From assembly GCA_001630475.1 (NCBI GenBank), contig KV419403.1, positions 300,325 through 364,324 on the forward strand: a DNA stretch of 64,000 nucleotides, in the 5' to 3' direction. The position numbers were made by a program, and so were the translations under genes. The notes beneath the pieces were generated by a model. It had not been told where the DNA came from and ran no database searches. It saw only the letters and a program-made list of their open reading frames with translations. The DNA is from Sistotremastrum niveocremeum HHB9708. Its lineage: Eukaryota; Basidiomycota; Agaricomycetes; Sistotremastrales; Sistotremastraceae. Shown piece after piece: positions 11,247 to 21,607 of this stretch (position 1 is the first letter of the stretch; each line of letters begins with the position of its first letter).

Positions 11247-13163
11247 ATGTTTTCAGACCCTACAGAGTCGCCTCTGGCAGCTTTAATCTCGTCGTTCGTT
11301 CGTGCGGTGCATGGCTTTCAATCAGCAAAGTACTTATACATCGCCTCTCTGACTGCTCTGGTCTATGATCACCTGCTTTGTCTGGATCGAGAGGTATCGC
11401 TTTTTTTCGAGCGGTAGTAGCCAAGGGACTATTCTAACATGGCCGCTATCAGTTCGCTTTTTTCTGGAACGGGTCATGGAGCCTTACCCGGGTGGTCTAT
11501 CACATCGCAAGTTATCATGAAGATATTTCAATGACTCAAGCTAAGGCGGTCTTCGCAGAATCGCTTTTTCCCTATGCTTTCATTTATGTGAGTGCCGTTA
11601 CGACGAGATAGATCTTCAATTGTATCTGAACAACGTCTCAGTGTTCGAGCCATCAGTAAGAAGACTCGCAAAATGCCTGTTGCCGATCTCGTCATCTGAC
11701 TCATATCAGCTCTCTTTGACGACCATTTGACTATGGATGTGAGTGCACATTTCATGTCCGGAAATACACGTTCTAACAAATGAGATAGTTGTATGTCATA
11801 TATAGCATTTCACCCGTAATTACATTGACGCGCCCCTCTCCAAGTTGTCACTGGTGGACCCGCTTTGATTATTCTTTGACTATTGTGGCAGTTTTCGTCG
11901 TTGAACGTACGTAAACGTTTCTTATCCTAGGCCCGAAATAGACGTCGTTTTCCCAGTTGTTCTCGTGATACGAGTGTATCATCTTTACGAACATTCACCC
12001 ATCTCGCAATTCGGCATTGTGGCTTCGTTTCTTGTAACCACCGCCGTGACTGTTATCCTTCTTGCCCTCAAACTGACTGTAAGATCTCGTTCGGACTCCA
12101 TTGTTTCGATGTCTAATTTCCTTTGAAGACCCTAACCGAGATCGCAGGCTTAGGTAATTAAAGATTCACGGCGTCGCTTCCATTGGTTTTGATTTCTGGA
12201 CAGACGAACGCTTGACAGCAGGATGCACAGACAGCCTCCCGTCGCAATTCTGGGGTAAGCAAACACTTTTTTATTGCCGATCCATCTCATCCTCCTCCCA
12301 GATCTTTTCTTACCTGCTTTTGTGAGTACCCCCTGGCACAATTGTGATGCTCTGATACTGATCACACGACATCTAGCTCCTCCAAAGTACTAAGAATCCT
12401 TGACTGTTGCCACGTGTCGCTGACTCTCCTGACCAGCTCTGTTATTCGGCCTAACACTGTATCGAGTACGGTCGGCCCTTCGGCAGGGTAAAAAGACCCC
12501 GTTGATCAAGTGCCTAATTATTGAGTGCGTTCCTCTTTCAGTTCGATACTATGATCTTTGACTGTTCACGATTAGTGGTACCCTCTTCTATTTGTCAAGC
12601 TTTTGTGAGTCTCGAGGAAGCAATATAATCCAACTGCCATCTCATTTCTCGCGAAGTGTCTCTGGGGTTCACGGGACTTGGGAGCATTCTTGCCACAAAC
12701 TTGGAGGTATTATTTTTAGCTCGTGTCGGAACATCTTGGCAGACACTGATCGTCCTGCTTAGTTCAGTATCCCAGCAATATTATCCAAGTCCGTATCTTA
12801 TGCCGTGTCTTACGTTCCCCTGACAAAAATCATCCCCACAGTTTCCTTCTATCCATCATGTCAATTGGAGCCTCTCGACTCCTGCTCAGCATCCGTACTC
12901 TAGCAGCCCAATTGGACGCAGACCCGGAATTCATATTCAATGAAATGGAGATGACTCGGATTCAAGGCTTGGGGAGAGTCAGACAGGGAGCTCACAAAGG
13001 AGAAATTTATGTCGATATTGAAAATCGACCGATGCAGGATCGACCTGCTTCTCGGATGCATCGGCTGCCATCAGACGCTTCGGCCCAAACATGTGTTGGA
13101 AAATTTGGTGTACAGCAAGCCGATGGTTGGGTCAGATCCGACCAGGAAGATATGGGCCGATGA
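11247..13163 (+). CDS. DUF6533 domain membrane protein
   Basis: The first exon (11247-11393) encodes SAKYLYIASLTALVYDHLLC then LDRE. After a 59-nt intron the next exon reads FAFFWNGSWSLTRVVYHIA. This is the N-terminal signature of the basidiomycete DUF6533 family (Y..DH..LDREv..iW...w...k). Later exons include a helix VVLVIRVYHLYEHSPISQF (near 11960) and a C-terminal exon starting SIGASRLLLSIRTLA (12858-13163), where the family usually ends its membrane part. DUF6533 proteins are predicted seven-helix membrane proteins of unknown function. The usual arginine-tyrosine pair after the first helix is not obvious, and middle exons (11780-12850) are short and only partly resolved, so decay of the copy cannot be ruled out. 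Confidence 0.6.
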
Positions 13164-13971
13164 GTGATATCAAAGATTCTGCTACTGCGTTCAGCTCTCA
13201 TTTTTTCTTTATTAGTTTGTTAGCGAGATGTCTGTCCCTCAAGCGCAGAAGTGCTAGACACTCGGTTTATTATAATAAATTCGCAAACCTCTGAATGGAC
13301 GTCGTCTGATGATGATCTGATCCGTGCCAGAAGATGACCACGACGAATACTAAGTGGACGATACCGCACTTAATGTTTTTTATGTACTTCCGCTATCAGG
13401 GAACCAGATGCATTCCCAAACTGCAGCATCAGCGACTCAGAATGGAAGGTGCGGCCCGCACCCGCAGATGGCATCATGGGCTATGGCAAGCTGCCCGTAA
13501 GAACTTTGAATTGAAGACTTCCGGCCATTCGGGCGCTCCTCAGTTGATAGGGATATTTTCATGCCTGACTTGTCGATGATGCGGGTCTTCCGAGCTACCG
13601 AACGTGCATCATGGCCGTATTTTGGCTGAAAGCGAGTCAAACTCTGCTTCGGCTCGGGGATGCGGGCTTCTTCACTCCGATGGCCGACCTTTTCTCTACA
13701 TTTTCGTACCGCGTATGTTAGACGCTCTCTCGCTCTCGGAGACGCTCCATGCAATCTTACCAAACACCAAAGCTGCGGTGTCTGACAACCCTACACCGCT
13801 AATCTAATAAAAGAGCTCCCCCTTGAAATTTATCCGTCGACCTGCTTCTCATGCCCGAGCGTCGATGTCGACTTCGACCGGGACACCGAGCCTGTCTCGA
13901 AGGTTGTCGAGTATAAAGTCGAGGATGCTGGAACACCACAGTCTCCATCATATTTCACCTTCAAGCTTCCA
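13164..13971. other. Intergenic, no supported gene
   Basis: Several open frames of 60-110 codons occur on both strands, but none resembles a protein family and none joins to neighbouring exons by good splice sites. Confidence 0.45.
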
Positions 13972-14991
13972 ATGGGTTTAGATCATCGCGGAATTGTCTC
14001 TATCGTGCAGATCATCGTCTACGTTCCTCTTCTCATCTTCGCTGGCATTCTCGTTGCTCGCCATGGATTTAGTCGCGAGTCAGGATGGATATTCTTGGCT
14101 ATCTTTTCTTTAAGTGAGTCTTCTCTGTATGTCTAGCTCTTTGAACATATTCTCATTTGTGCATCAGTCCGAATTGTTGGCGCAGTCCTGATCATCGTCA
14201 TCGAAGACGATTCACATCCAAGCTCTGGATTATTCTCAGCATCATCCATTGTTGTCAGCATTGGCCTGACTCCGCTGTTCTTCGCCATAATGGGATTCCT
14301 GGGGATCGTGTATGTTTTTATTCCCATAAACTCAGCGACCCGTTCTAATCAACGTTTTGTGTAGTGCACAACGTGCTCCAGGTCTTCAGGATACGATCCG
14401 CGCCAAATCGAAGCCTTTCCGACTCATCCATGTTGCGATAGTCGTTGGACTCATCCTCTCCATTGTTGCTGCCTCCGATCTTGCATCCCAAGATTCCGTG
14501 GAGAGCGACTCATCCGATGCCACAACCTTCCACAAGGTTGCCGGTATAATTTTCGCGGTGGTGTATCTGGCTTTGGCGGCTATACATGCATACTGCTGGA
14601 TCCACCGTGATCAAATCCTCCAACATCGTCGCAAAGTCAGTCCTCTATATTACGAATCGTATACACAATTACTAACCAGTCGACCATATAGCTTTTGATC
14701 GGGCTCTGCTGCGCCCTGCCTTTTGTGGGTGTGAGGACACTGTACACCTTCATTGGATCTCTGCAGTCCTTCACATCCAAATTCTCGCCGATATCAGGCA
14801 GTCTTGGATTGTACGTTGTGATGTCGGTGGCCATGGAGTTCATTGCGATCTTCATCTACGTCGTCGTCGGGATCACTATTCCCTTGGACATTGACAGCGA
14901 GCTGTCAGTAGAAGGGCAGCCTATGCCCGTCTTAAAAGTCTCCCATAGTAATCAGGAACCTCAATATGCCCCAGTCTATCAGACGAGGTAG
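13972..14991 (+). CDS. DUF7702-like fungal membrane protein
   Basis: Four exons (13972-14113, 14168-14309, 14365-14635, 14692-14991) join in frame to 284 aa. The N-terminus has a helix QIIVYVPLLIFAGILVARHG followed by GFSRESGWIFLAIFSLIRIV and GAVLIIVI, the order seen in fungal DUF7702 proteins (Y.P......RHGf....gWi.l..f...Ri.G). Further helices are at VSIGLTPLFFAIMGFLGIV, LIHVAIVVGLILSIVAASD, IIFAVVYLALAAIHAYCW and LGLYVVMSVAMEFIAIFIYV. It is predicted to cross the membrane about seven times with a short cytosolic tail. Function is unknown for the family. Domain naming rests on memory of the consensus, so the family label is less sure than the gene model. Confidence 0.7.
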
Positions 14992-15469
14992 GGCGGAGAC
15001 GATTCTACAATTCTCCTGTCATACCATTATTTCCTAGTACCGTTCTCGCAATAATAATATACAAAGTTTAGCTACTACAGTTGCAGTAGAGCATTTGAAG
15101 GCCATTCATCTCTTTTGCATCGACAAATTGGTCTTTGGCTCTTGAAAAATGCCCACGCGAGTTTATGCTGGATCGGTTGATCGAGGGTGCCGAGTGCCGA
15201 ATGCCGACGGGCCGAGATCACATGCTCGTCTGCTTACATAAGCTCTCGACATCAAATCGACGTCGATGCGATGTCAATTCCAGGCTGATTTCTGGCTGGA
15301 ATCCAGCTGGGTGACCCGACTGCTCGTTTTCAACATTCTCCCTAAATAACTATATAAATGAGCCCTCATTTTGCGATCGTGCTCCTCTCTTGTCTCCTCT
15401 CTTTTCTCCTCTCTTATCTCTTCTTCCCATCACTGTCTCCCCTCCCGCCCATCTCTTGACCTCTGCACC
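14992..15469. other. Intergenic and leader of next gene
   Basis: Holds a TATA box at 15351 followed by a pyrimidine-rich leader with repeated CTCCTCTC motifs (15381-15450), typical of highly or constitutively transcribed fungal genes. Confidence 0.5.
15351..15359 (+). promoter_or_regulatory. TATA box upstream of 15470 gene
   Basis: TATATAAAT lies 111 bp before the ATG at 15470 and just before a CT-rich stretch that commonly marks fungal transcription starts. Assignment is by position and motif only. Confidence 0.5.
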
Positions 15470-17312
15470 ATGCCCCGAGAGCCTACACCCCACTCACCAA
15501 GGCGTGCTCTGACAGATAGGAACATTGGCGCGAATCCTTATCCTACTCAATCCAAGCCTCACTTTGTCGCGTCAGTATCTCCAGTAAAGCCTCACGGATG
15601 AGTCACGGAGAATTGACTGACCCTGCCCTCGCGTTCAGGTCTTCTCCTTTAGCCACGCTCAAAGCCTACCACCAGATCTCTCAAGAGCGCGACCAGAACA
15701 ATGCGGTGCCTCATGACGCGTCTTCCACCAACCCGACGCGTCCAGATGCGACTGATGGTTCTCAAGCGCGAGTCGTAGCTGGGTCAGAGCTGCAGAACGC
15801 GCAAGGACAGGCACAGAACGCGTCTGCTGAACGGCGCGCGGAAGGTGAATCCTGCCATTTAACGCTCTTTCTTAGTCATTCATATCGTTCAGCTTCAACG
15901 ATTGCTACTGCCACTGCCCCCGACGCGTCTGTCGGCTCTGTGATCAACTCACTGTTGATCGAGAACGCGTCACTGAAGACCCAAGTCACGCAGCTTTCTC
16001 GAGATGCAGCTCACTATCGTCAAATGTATCACACGGAGCTCAATCGCTCGCAAAAGCTTGAAGCGTCTCTTGTTGAGAAGGCCAAGGCGCAGCCTCAGCC
16101 TCAACCCCAGATCGACCTTGAATCGGTCGTGAGACAAGCCTCCAGCAATTATCGCTTAGATGTGCAAGACGAAAGGAATCTGTCGGAGTTCGCGAACGTC
16201 AGTCTATTGAGCTCTTCTTGATTCGTTCTGTACTCAGCGTCCTCGTTAGCTCGACACTAAAGCGATGCTCATCCATGTCAATGCGCGGCAGATGGCTGAC
16301 CGAGTTCACTTGAACAAAAACGTTGCTACCCTCAAAATAGATCTTCCGCAAACGAGGGTGATACCTTTGTTTCCCGTCCTTATCTACATTTTCTGAAGAA
16401 ATATTTAAAGACTAGACTGCGTACTCATTGTTCGGCTGTTCTTCTGTCCCCTCATTTGAAGTCATATGAAGACGGTCTACTCCCCCTTTTGGTGGTGAGT
16501 AATCTATGCTGCTTTATTCTTCACCTCTTTGGCCTTACTCGATTATAGGAATACTTCGAGAAGAACCTAAGTGAATTGCATCTTCCGCCTCGCACACGAA
16601 ACGATATAATCGCTTGGGCGGAGCTTCGCTCTCTTGTGCAGAAGGAGATGACTGCTCAGCGACTCAAGCTCCTCACAGGCGTAAGTTCCTATGAGATAAA
16701 GCCGACCTGCGCTGAACATGTTTCCAGATCCAAATACCAAAGAAAGGCTCGGCCCCTGACATCGTTGCCTTGGCGCATAGTGTAGTTAACAAAGATTGCT
16801 CTCTCGAAACCGGAGTGTACGATCGACTCGCGCATCTTGTGAGTTTTCTTTTTCGCATAAATATCGCTGCATTGGGCTCACAACACACAGCGTCAAACGC
16901 TTTTGAAGTGGAATGATCTCAAGAAACAAGACAAGGACAAATTCAAGGACTTCTGGGATTACATCGATAGAGACCTCCGCGCTCATCGCGCTAATGCTTA
17001 TAAACTTCCTGAAGCCGAGCGAAAGGATGCCATGGCTCAGTATGTGTCGCTGATCCTGATATTCCTCATATCTTATCTCTTTATTACAGAGTCTTCAAAC
17101 GAGCGTTAGCACTCGACATGGCCACTTTTCCTCTCGGGCATAATGCCGGAGCTTATCGACGATCACTTGAAGAACCGGCATATGTCCCTGATTGGCAGAA
17201 ACATATCAGTGAACATATGGGAGGAATATATGCTGCTAGAGACTCCCTTGAAGCGTTTTGCGCGGGAGTCGATGTTGATTGGGACTTCAGTGCAGGCATG
17301 GAGGATATGTAG
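15470..17312 (+). CDS. Hypothetical protein, multi-exon
   Basis: Nine exons join in frame to 472 aa: 15470-15570, 15639-15844, 15893-16197, 16250-16357, 16411-16494, 16549-16680, 16728-16838, 16891-17039 and 17090-17312. The N-terminal third is disordered and rich in S, T, Q and A. A coiled-coil-like stretch follows (SLLIENASLKTQVTQLSRDA). The C-terminal half is ordered, charged and helical (KWNDLKKQDKDKFKDFWDYI, then RALALDMATFPLGHN). The protein was not recognised. Leading intron phases and the CT-rich leader with TATA box support a real expressed gene. The serine-rich start, the coiled coil and lack of signal peptide or membrane helix suggest a soluble nuclear or cytosolic protein, which is inference only. 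Confidence 0.7.
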
Positions 17313-19272
17313 TTCGTTCGCTGATGCTTATGACATCGGCCCTCGAGCCAATTGGTTGAGTTTTCCCATGTAAGATCTCGATGAACATTATTTAGTAAAT
17401 TATCTGAAGGAGTAGAGTGTATATGTACAACATAATAATATGAGTGTGCCTGAAACGTGGTAGCCATTGTTAGCAAGCGATTTCAATATTTACCTGCATA
17501 CTGTTTGTCGATAAATCCTCTTGTTTCACGTCTCAAAAGGTAGTCTCTCCAGAGGAAGCCAGAGGAGCGATTTGACTATGTGGCGTCTGGTGATGACTCA
17601 GCGCCCGATCTTCACGCAGAAGCCTTTGGAAAGAGAGTGTGAGCCATTGATGGGAAGCCAATCGAAGTTAAGTCGGTAAAGAAGAGGCACGAAGCACGTG
17701 TATCGGGCTCCGCGCGAAATGTGCGTCGTGAGCTCGCCATCGGCTTGATTAGTATCATGTTCACAAGGTCTTTCTACTAATGGATAAGATAATTGAACTC
17801 AACGGTATGTTCAGGATTTATGCTCGGCCCAGCTTTGATCTTCATTCTTGATCAACTCATTTTTGTTTTCTTCGAATAAATATAACTGACTCACCCGAAG
17901 ACTCAACGGCGATGGCTCAATGATGTCCCGTACCTTTGCGCGAGTTCTCATACCCTCTAAACTCCAAAACTTATATCAGTGCCTCTCGCGAGGACCACTC
18001 CGAGAACTGGTGTATCAGCACGGCTCCGTGATCAAGTCCTCGGCCTTGAAGCTCATGTTTCAGCCTTGGAATGCGACTCTGAACGGCCCCGTTGGATTCG
18101 ATGACAAATTCAGATCACCTACGGATAAACAGAATATTCAAGTTGATCTAAGGTAGACTGGCAAAATCATGTACGAGAGAGTATGAGCTCTGGCTTTGTC
18201 CGGGAGCTTTCGAGGCATCACAACAACCACGATGTGGCCACTTTGGTGGAGGATATTTTCTGTGAAATTTTCCAAGTCGAAAAGAGGATCGAGTCGGGGA
18301 TGATAGGATCTGTGAAGATTGCCTTGTTTCACCTGGATGGCAAAGAAGAGGGATATTAGTCGAGAGCATCAAGTTTACTCGCTTACTACAGGTATACAGT
18401 TGGTCCGGAGGACCAGCTCATTGCTCGATACCCTAATCACCAAACGGATGAGCGCTCCCAAAACGGCACAGAGAAGACCTGTTCTATTTCGAACTTGTCC
18501 GATCAGCAAATAGAGTGTGCGGCATTATGGAGTCTCGGCATGACTTACGGTGTGTGGAAAAATCGTTCCGAGTTGAGATGTCTCGACTCATTGGCGTCAA
18601 CTGAACGGCCCTACTGAGATTCGAATTTGAGAAGTCCTTCTCGCTGAGCGTCTATGGTTTCAGGCACCACTTTTCTCTCCTGTACTTTGTTAAACGGTTA
18701 TCTCGATGTCATCGACCGATGGTATCTGCGAAGCAAATCATGCACCCCCTGAGAAATATGGCCAGTATGAGCTATCATTTACTGTAACGAGAGAACTGAT
18801 TCTGAAGACCTGGCAGGTGGCATGTGCCGTCCCAAGTGCGATCAGTGGCTATAGCGTGGTTCTGTTTCGGACATCCAGAGTGTCCCTGTGGTACATGACC
18901 GGAGGTCTTCGGTGAGTCAGTATTTGGTTCTTCAGAACAGAGAATTAGTGCGAGATTTGTGCTGGACCTCCTAGAGCGTACGGCACTAAGATTGGATGAC
19001 GCCGGAGTTAAGCGGTGAAACACTTCTCGCAAGACCTTCAACGTCTGACATCCTACTTTTTGTCAGATGGCATTTGGAAGCGACACCAGCACGACACTGA
19101 CTGAAAAATTACTGACATACAATTATCTGGAAACATTTCTCCTTATGGGTGGCAGACTTAGAGAGATGAGCTGCAGCATGAGCAGTATAAATGGACTCGA
19201 ATTCCACCAGTCGACCTCATCGAGTTCACTCCTCAATCCTCTCCTCCACAGCCCTTCTCCGATACTCAAAAG
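17313..19272. other. Long intergenic region upstream of UPO1
   Basis: Almost 2 kb without a supported gene. Open frames at 17920-18156 and 18706-18915 are short and unlike known proteins. The latter ends at a GTGAGT donor and might be an exon of an unrecognised or decayed gene. The right end contains the UPO1 core promoter. Confidence 0.45.
19186..19192 (+). promoter_or_regulatory. TATA box of peroxygenase UPO1
   Basis: TATAAAT starts 87 bp upstream of the UPO1 ATG. The block TATAAATGGACTCGAAT recurs almost unchanged upstream of UPO2 (39635-39641 on the minus strand), which supports a conserved core promoter shared by the two paralogues. Confidence 0.7.
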
Positions 19273-20824
19273 ATGCTCACCATTACCCCTGCTTTTATCC
19301 TCGCTGCTTCCGCCTTCCTTCGAGCTGCAGCAAACCCTGTGGGCCCGACCAGTACTAGTAAAGGCGGCTCAGGCTCGTCCACTGACGGCCAGAAATTTGT
19401 TCTAATCACCGTCCCACCTTTTCCCACCGATACTTCGCTGAAGGTCATCCCTGGTAAAGGATTTACTTACAATATGGCTACATGGTATGCTTACTGAGGT
19501 TACAGACGCCAGCCATCCTTTTGTTGCTCCAGGTCCTGGCGATAAGCGTGGCCCATGCCGTAAGCGTTGCAATCAGATATTGCCGCCCAAATCTAATTCT
19601 TAAAAGCCGGACTCAATACTCTTGCCAATCACGGATATCTTCCACACAAGTAAGTTGATCTAATTCACGAGAAGGCTCCTACTTATCCGTAAACAGTGGT
19701 ATCGCTTCGTTCGAACAGCTTATAGAAGGAGTGGAAGAGGGATATAACATGGAACATGACCTTGCTTCTGCGTTGTCCGCCCTGGCAATCGTAAGTTTCT
19801 AATCTCGGCAGGTCGTGAATTTGCGCTGATTTTTGGTAGCTCGGTCGAGGAAACGCATTTATTAACCAGGTTTCTATTGGAGGTGTATCGGAGCTTGTTC
19901 CACCTCTGCCTGGCAAAATCGACGGCAAAACTGCTGGTGGCCTCGCAAAGCACGGACGATTCGAAGGCGATGTGTCGCAAACACGCCATGATATCGGCGA
20001 AGGAGACTATCAGAATTTCCAAGACGATCTCTATGACCAGGTAAATTAATCTCGAGAGAATGCTTCCCGGCTGTCAGCTGAATCCTGTCGCAGTTCTTGA
20101 CCTATGTAGGCCGCTTTGGAGGTGACTCTCCTACAACCGGCAACGCCAGTGTTGTCACTCTTCCCGTCTTGCAAGAATACAAGTACCACCGCTTCTTGTC
20201 GGAACAAGCTAGCGATCCCAATGTGAGTATAGAAAATTCTACAGCATTCAGACTATACTCTCAAATGCCGAGCAGCTGGAGTTCAGCATTGCTCGTATGA
20301 TCATCAGCTACGACGAAGCTGCCTTCGTCTTGAACTTCTTCCCGAACGGTAAACGAACTCATGTGGATTTTCAGGATTAATTCTGATATGCCTCTATAGG
20401 AACCGACAATGTCATCGACACCACTATTCTGGGTTCCTTCTTCCGAAACCAGACTTTCCCATACAACTGGCACCGAAGAGGCGACCCCGGTAACTTCACC
20501 TTCATCCAGGACGCTGCTGCTGAGATCCTCGGTGCTCACCCTCTTGTTCCTGGTACCAACAAGAACGGCGTCTGGACTCCCGATGCTCCTCTCAACACCG
20601 GCAGCGTAAGTTTCAATCTAGCATCAAAGTTTCGGTTGATCTGATCAAACAACTCTTAGACCTTCACGGACGTCCATTTGAACATCATGCAAAACCTGGC
20701 ATCGAGCTTGAACGATGTAACTGGAGACCTCAAAACCAATGTTGAGACTCTTCTTGCTGCCTTGGCCAAACCATTCGGTGTCGACCCTCTCAAGGTCAGA
20801 CCCCAGGGAACTCCTGGTCAGTAA
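19273..20824 (+). CDS. Unspecific peroxygenase (heme-thiolate), UPO1
   Basis: Nine exons (19273-19453, 19506-19559, 19607-19649, 19697-19790, 19840-20040, 20094-20222, 20276-20348, 20400-20605, 20660-20824) join to 381 aa. A signal peptide (LTITPAFILAASAFLRAAA) leads. The heme-thiolate loop reads RGPCPGLNTLANHGYLP, with the axial cysteine split from the next proline by an intron. The magnesium motif is FEGDVSQTR. The acid-base pair is Arg and, seven residues on, Glu in ARMIISYDEAAF, as in the Agrocybe aegerita enzyme (Arg189/Glu196). These secreted enzymes use hydrogen peroxide to hydroxylate or epoxidise aromatic and aliphatic compounds, and some halogenate weakly. Length fits the long UPO group. 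It is intact and closely similar to UPO2 at 38.0-39.6 kb, with matching intron positions. Confidence 0.92.
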
Positions 20825-21607
20825 ACAGTCTGTTCCGGATTCTCGTTTCGTCTTCCTTGGGTTGTATCGGGTTCTCGATTTATTTGGACTATTTAACTCT
20901 ACATTTAAGTTATACATTGAAGATATATTGTCGTTCTTGAGATAGTACAAACATATATATATATATATCAACGCCGTTACGTCGAGTTCCACAAAGCTTC
21001 GTTCTGTACGAGAGTGACGTGGGCCATATTGACGGTGTTTGCGATATATATCGCTCAAAACACTATCGTATATAGTCGTGGCGGCCGAGGAATTGGTCCT
21101 GAGTCTAGGTATATCTTAATTTTGTGAATATGTTCGTGTCATCGATGGCTCGACATCCAAGGATTTATTACATGCATTCTCTGAGTCGAGCTATAAACAG
21201 TGGATGCTGAGACTGAGATACGGGTAGGTCTTGCGAGCTGTCTTAGGCTACGAAAGTGAGAAGAAACGTTCTGAAATTTCTGAAAGGGGAAATTTAAAGC
21301 AAGTACCTGAGGTCCTTTCGGAGTTACCTTTAAGAGGAAGGCGCGGGAGTCGGGTGTTTATATTCTAAATTTAGCAGGTCCTCTGCTTAGTCAGTAACAC
21401 TAAGTCTATTAGGACACGTCGTTCAACGCTTTGACGAACACCGGACGAAGAACCTCGACACCTTCATTAGAGCAGAGTCGAGAGTTTGTGATCTTGTTCA
21501 TCAACGCTCACCTCCCGTAGTGGCTCGATACACTCCAGAACGCTGAAGACCGACAGCTCGACTTCAGCTCTTCCAAAGTCTGAAATTCGATCCCGTGTCT
21601 TTAGACT
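20825..21607. other. Intergenic
   Basis: 3' region of UPO1 and promoter of STT3. Contains a short TA dinucleotide run at 20953-20968. An open frame on the minus strand here is antisense to the last UPO1 exon and not supported. Confidence 0.5.
20953..20968. repeat. TA microsatellite
   Basis: Perfect run of about eight TA units in the 3' flank of UPO1. Confidence 0.8.

Noticed and set aside
17920-18156. 78-codon open frame upstream of UPO1
   Set aside because: No family match, no convincing splice partners and ordinary length for a chance frame.
19273-20824. Chloroperoxidase (CfuCPO-type) assignment for the UPO genes
   Set aside because: The EGD motif and the Arg plus carboxylate pair fit unspecific peroxygenases and not the His/Glu pair of the classical chloroperoxidase.
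20645-21058. Minus-strand open frame of 137 codons
   Set aside because: Antisense to the last UPO1 exon and its 3' flank, with no protein resemblance.
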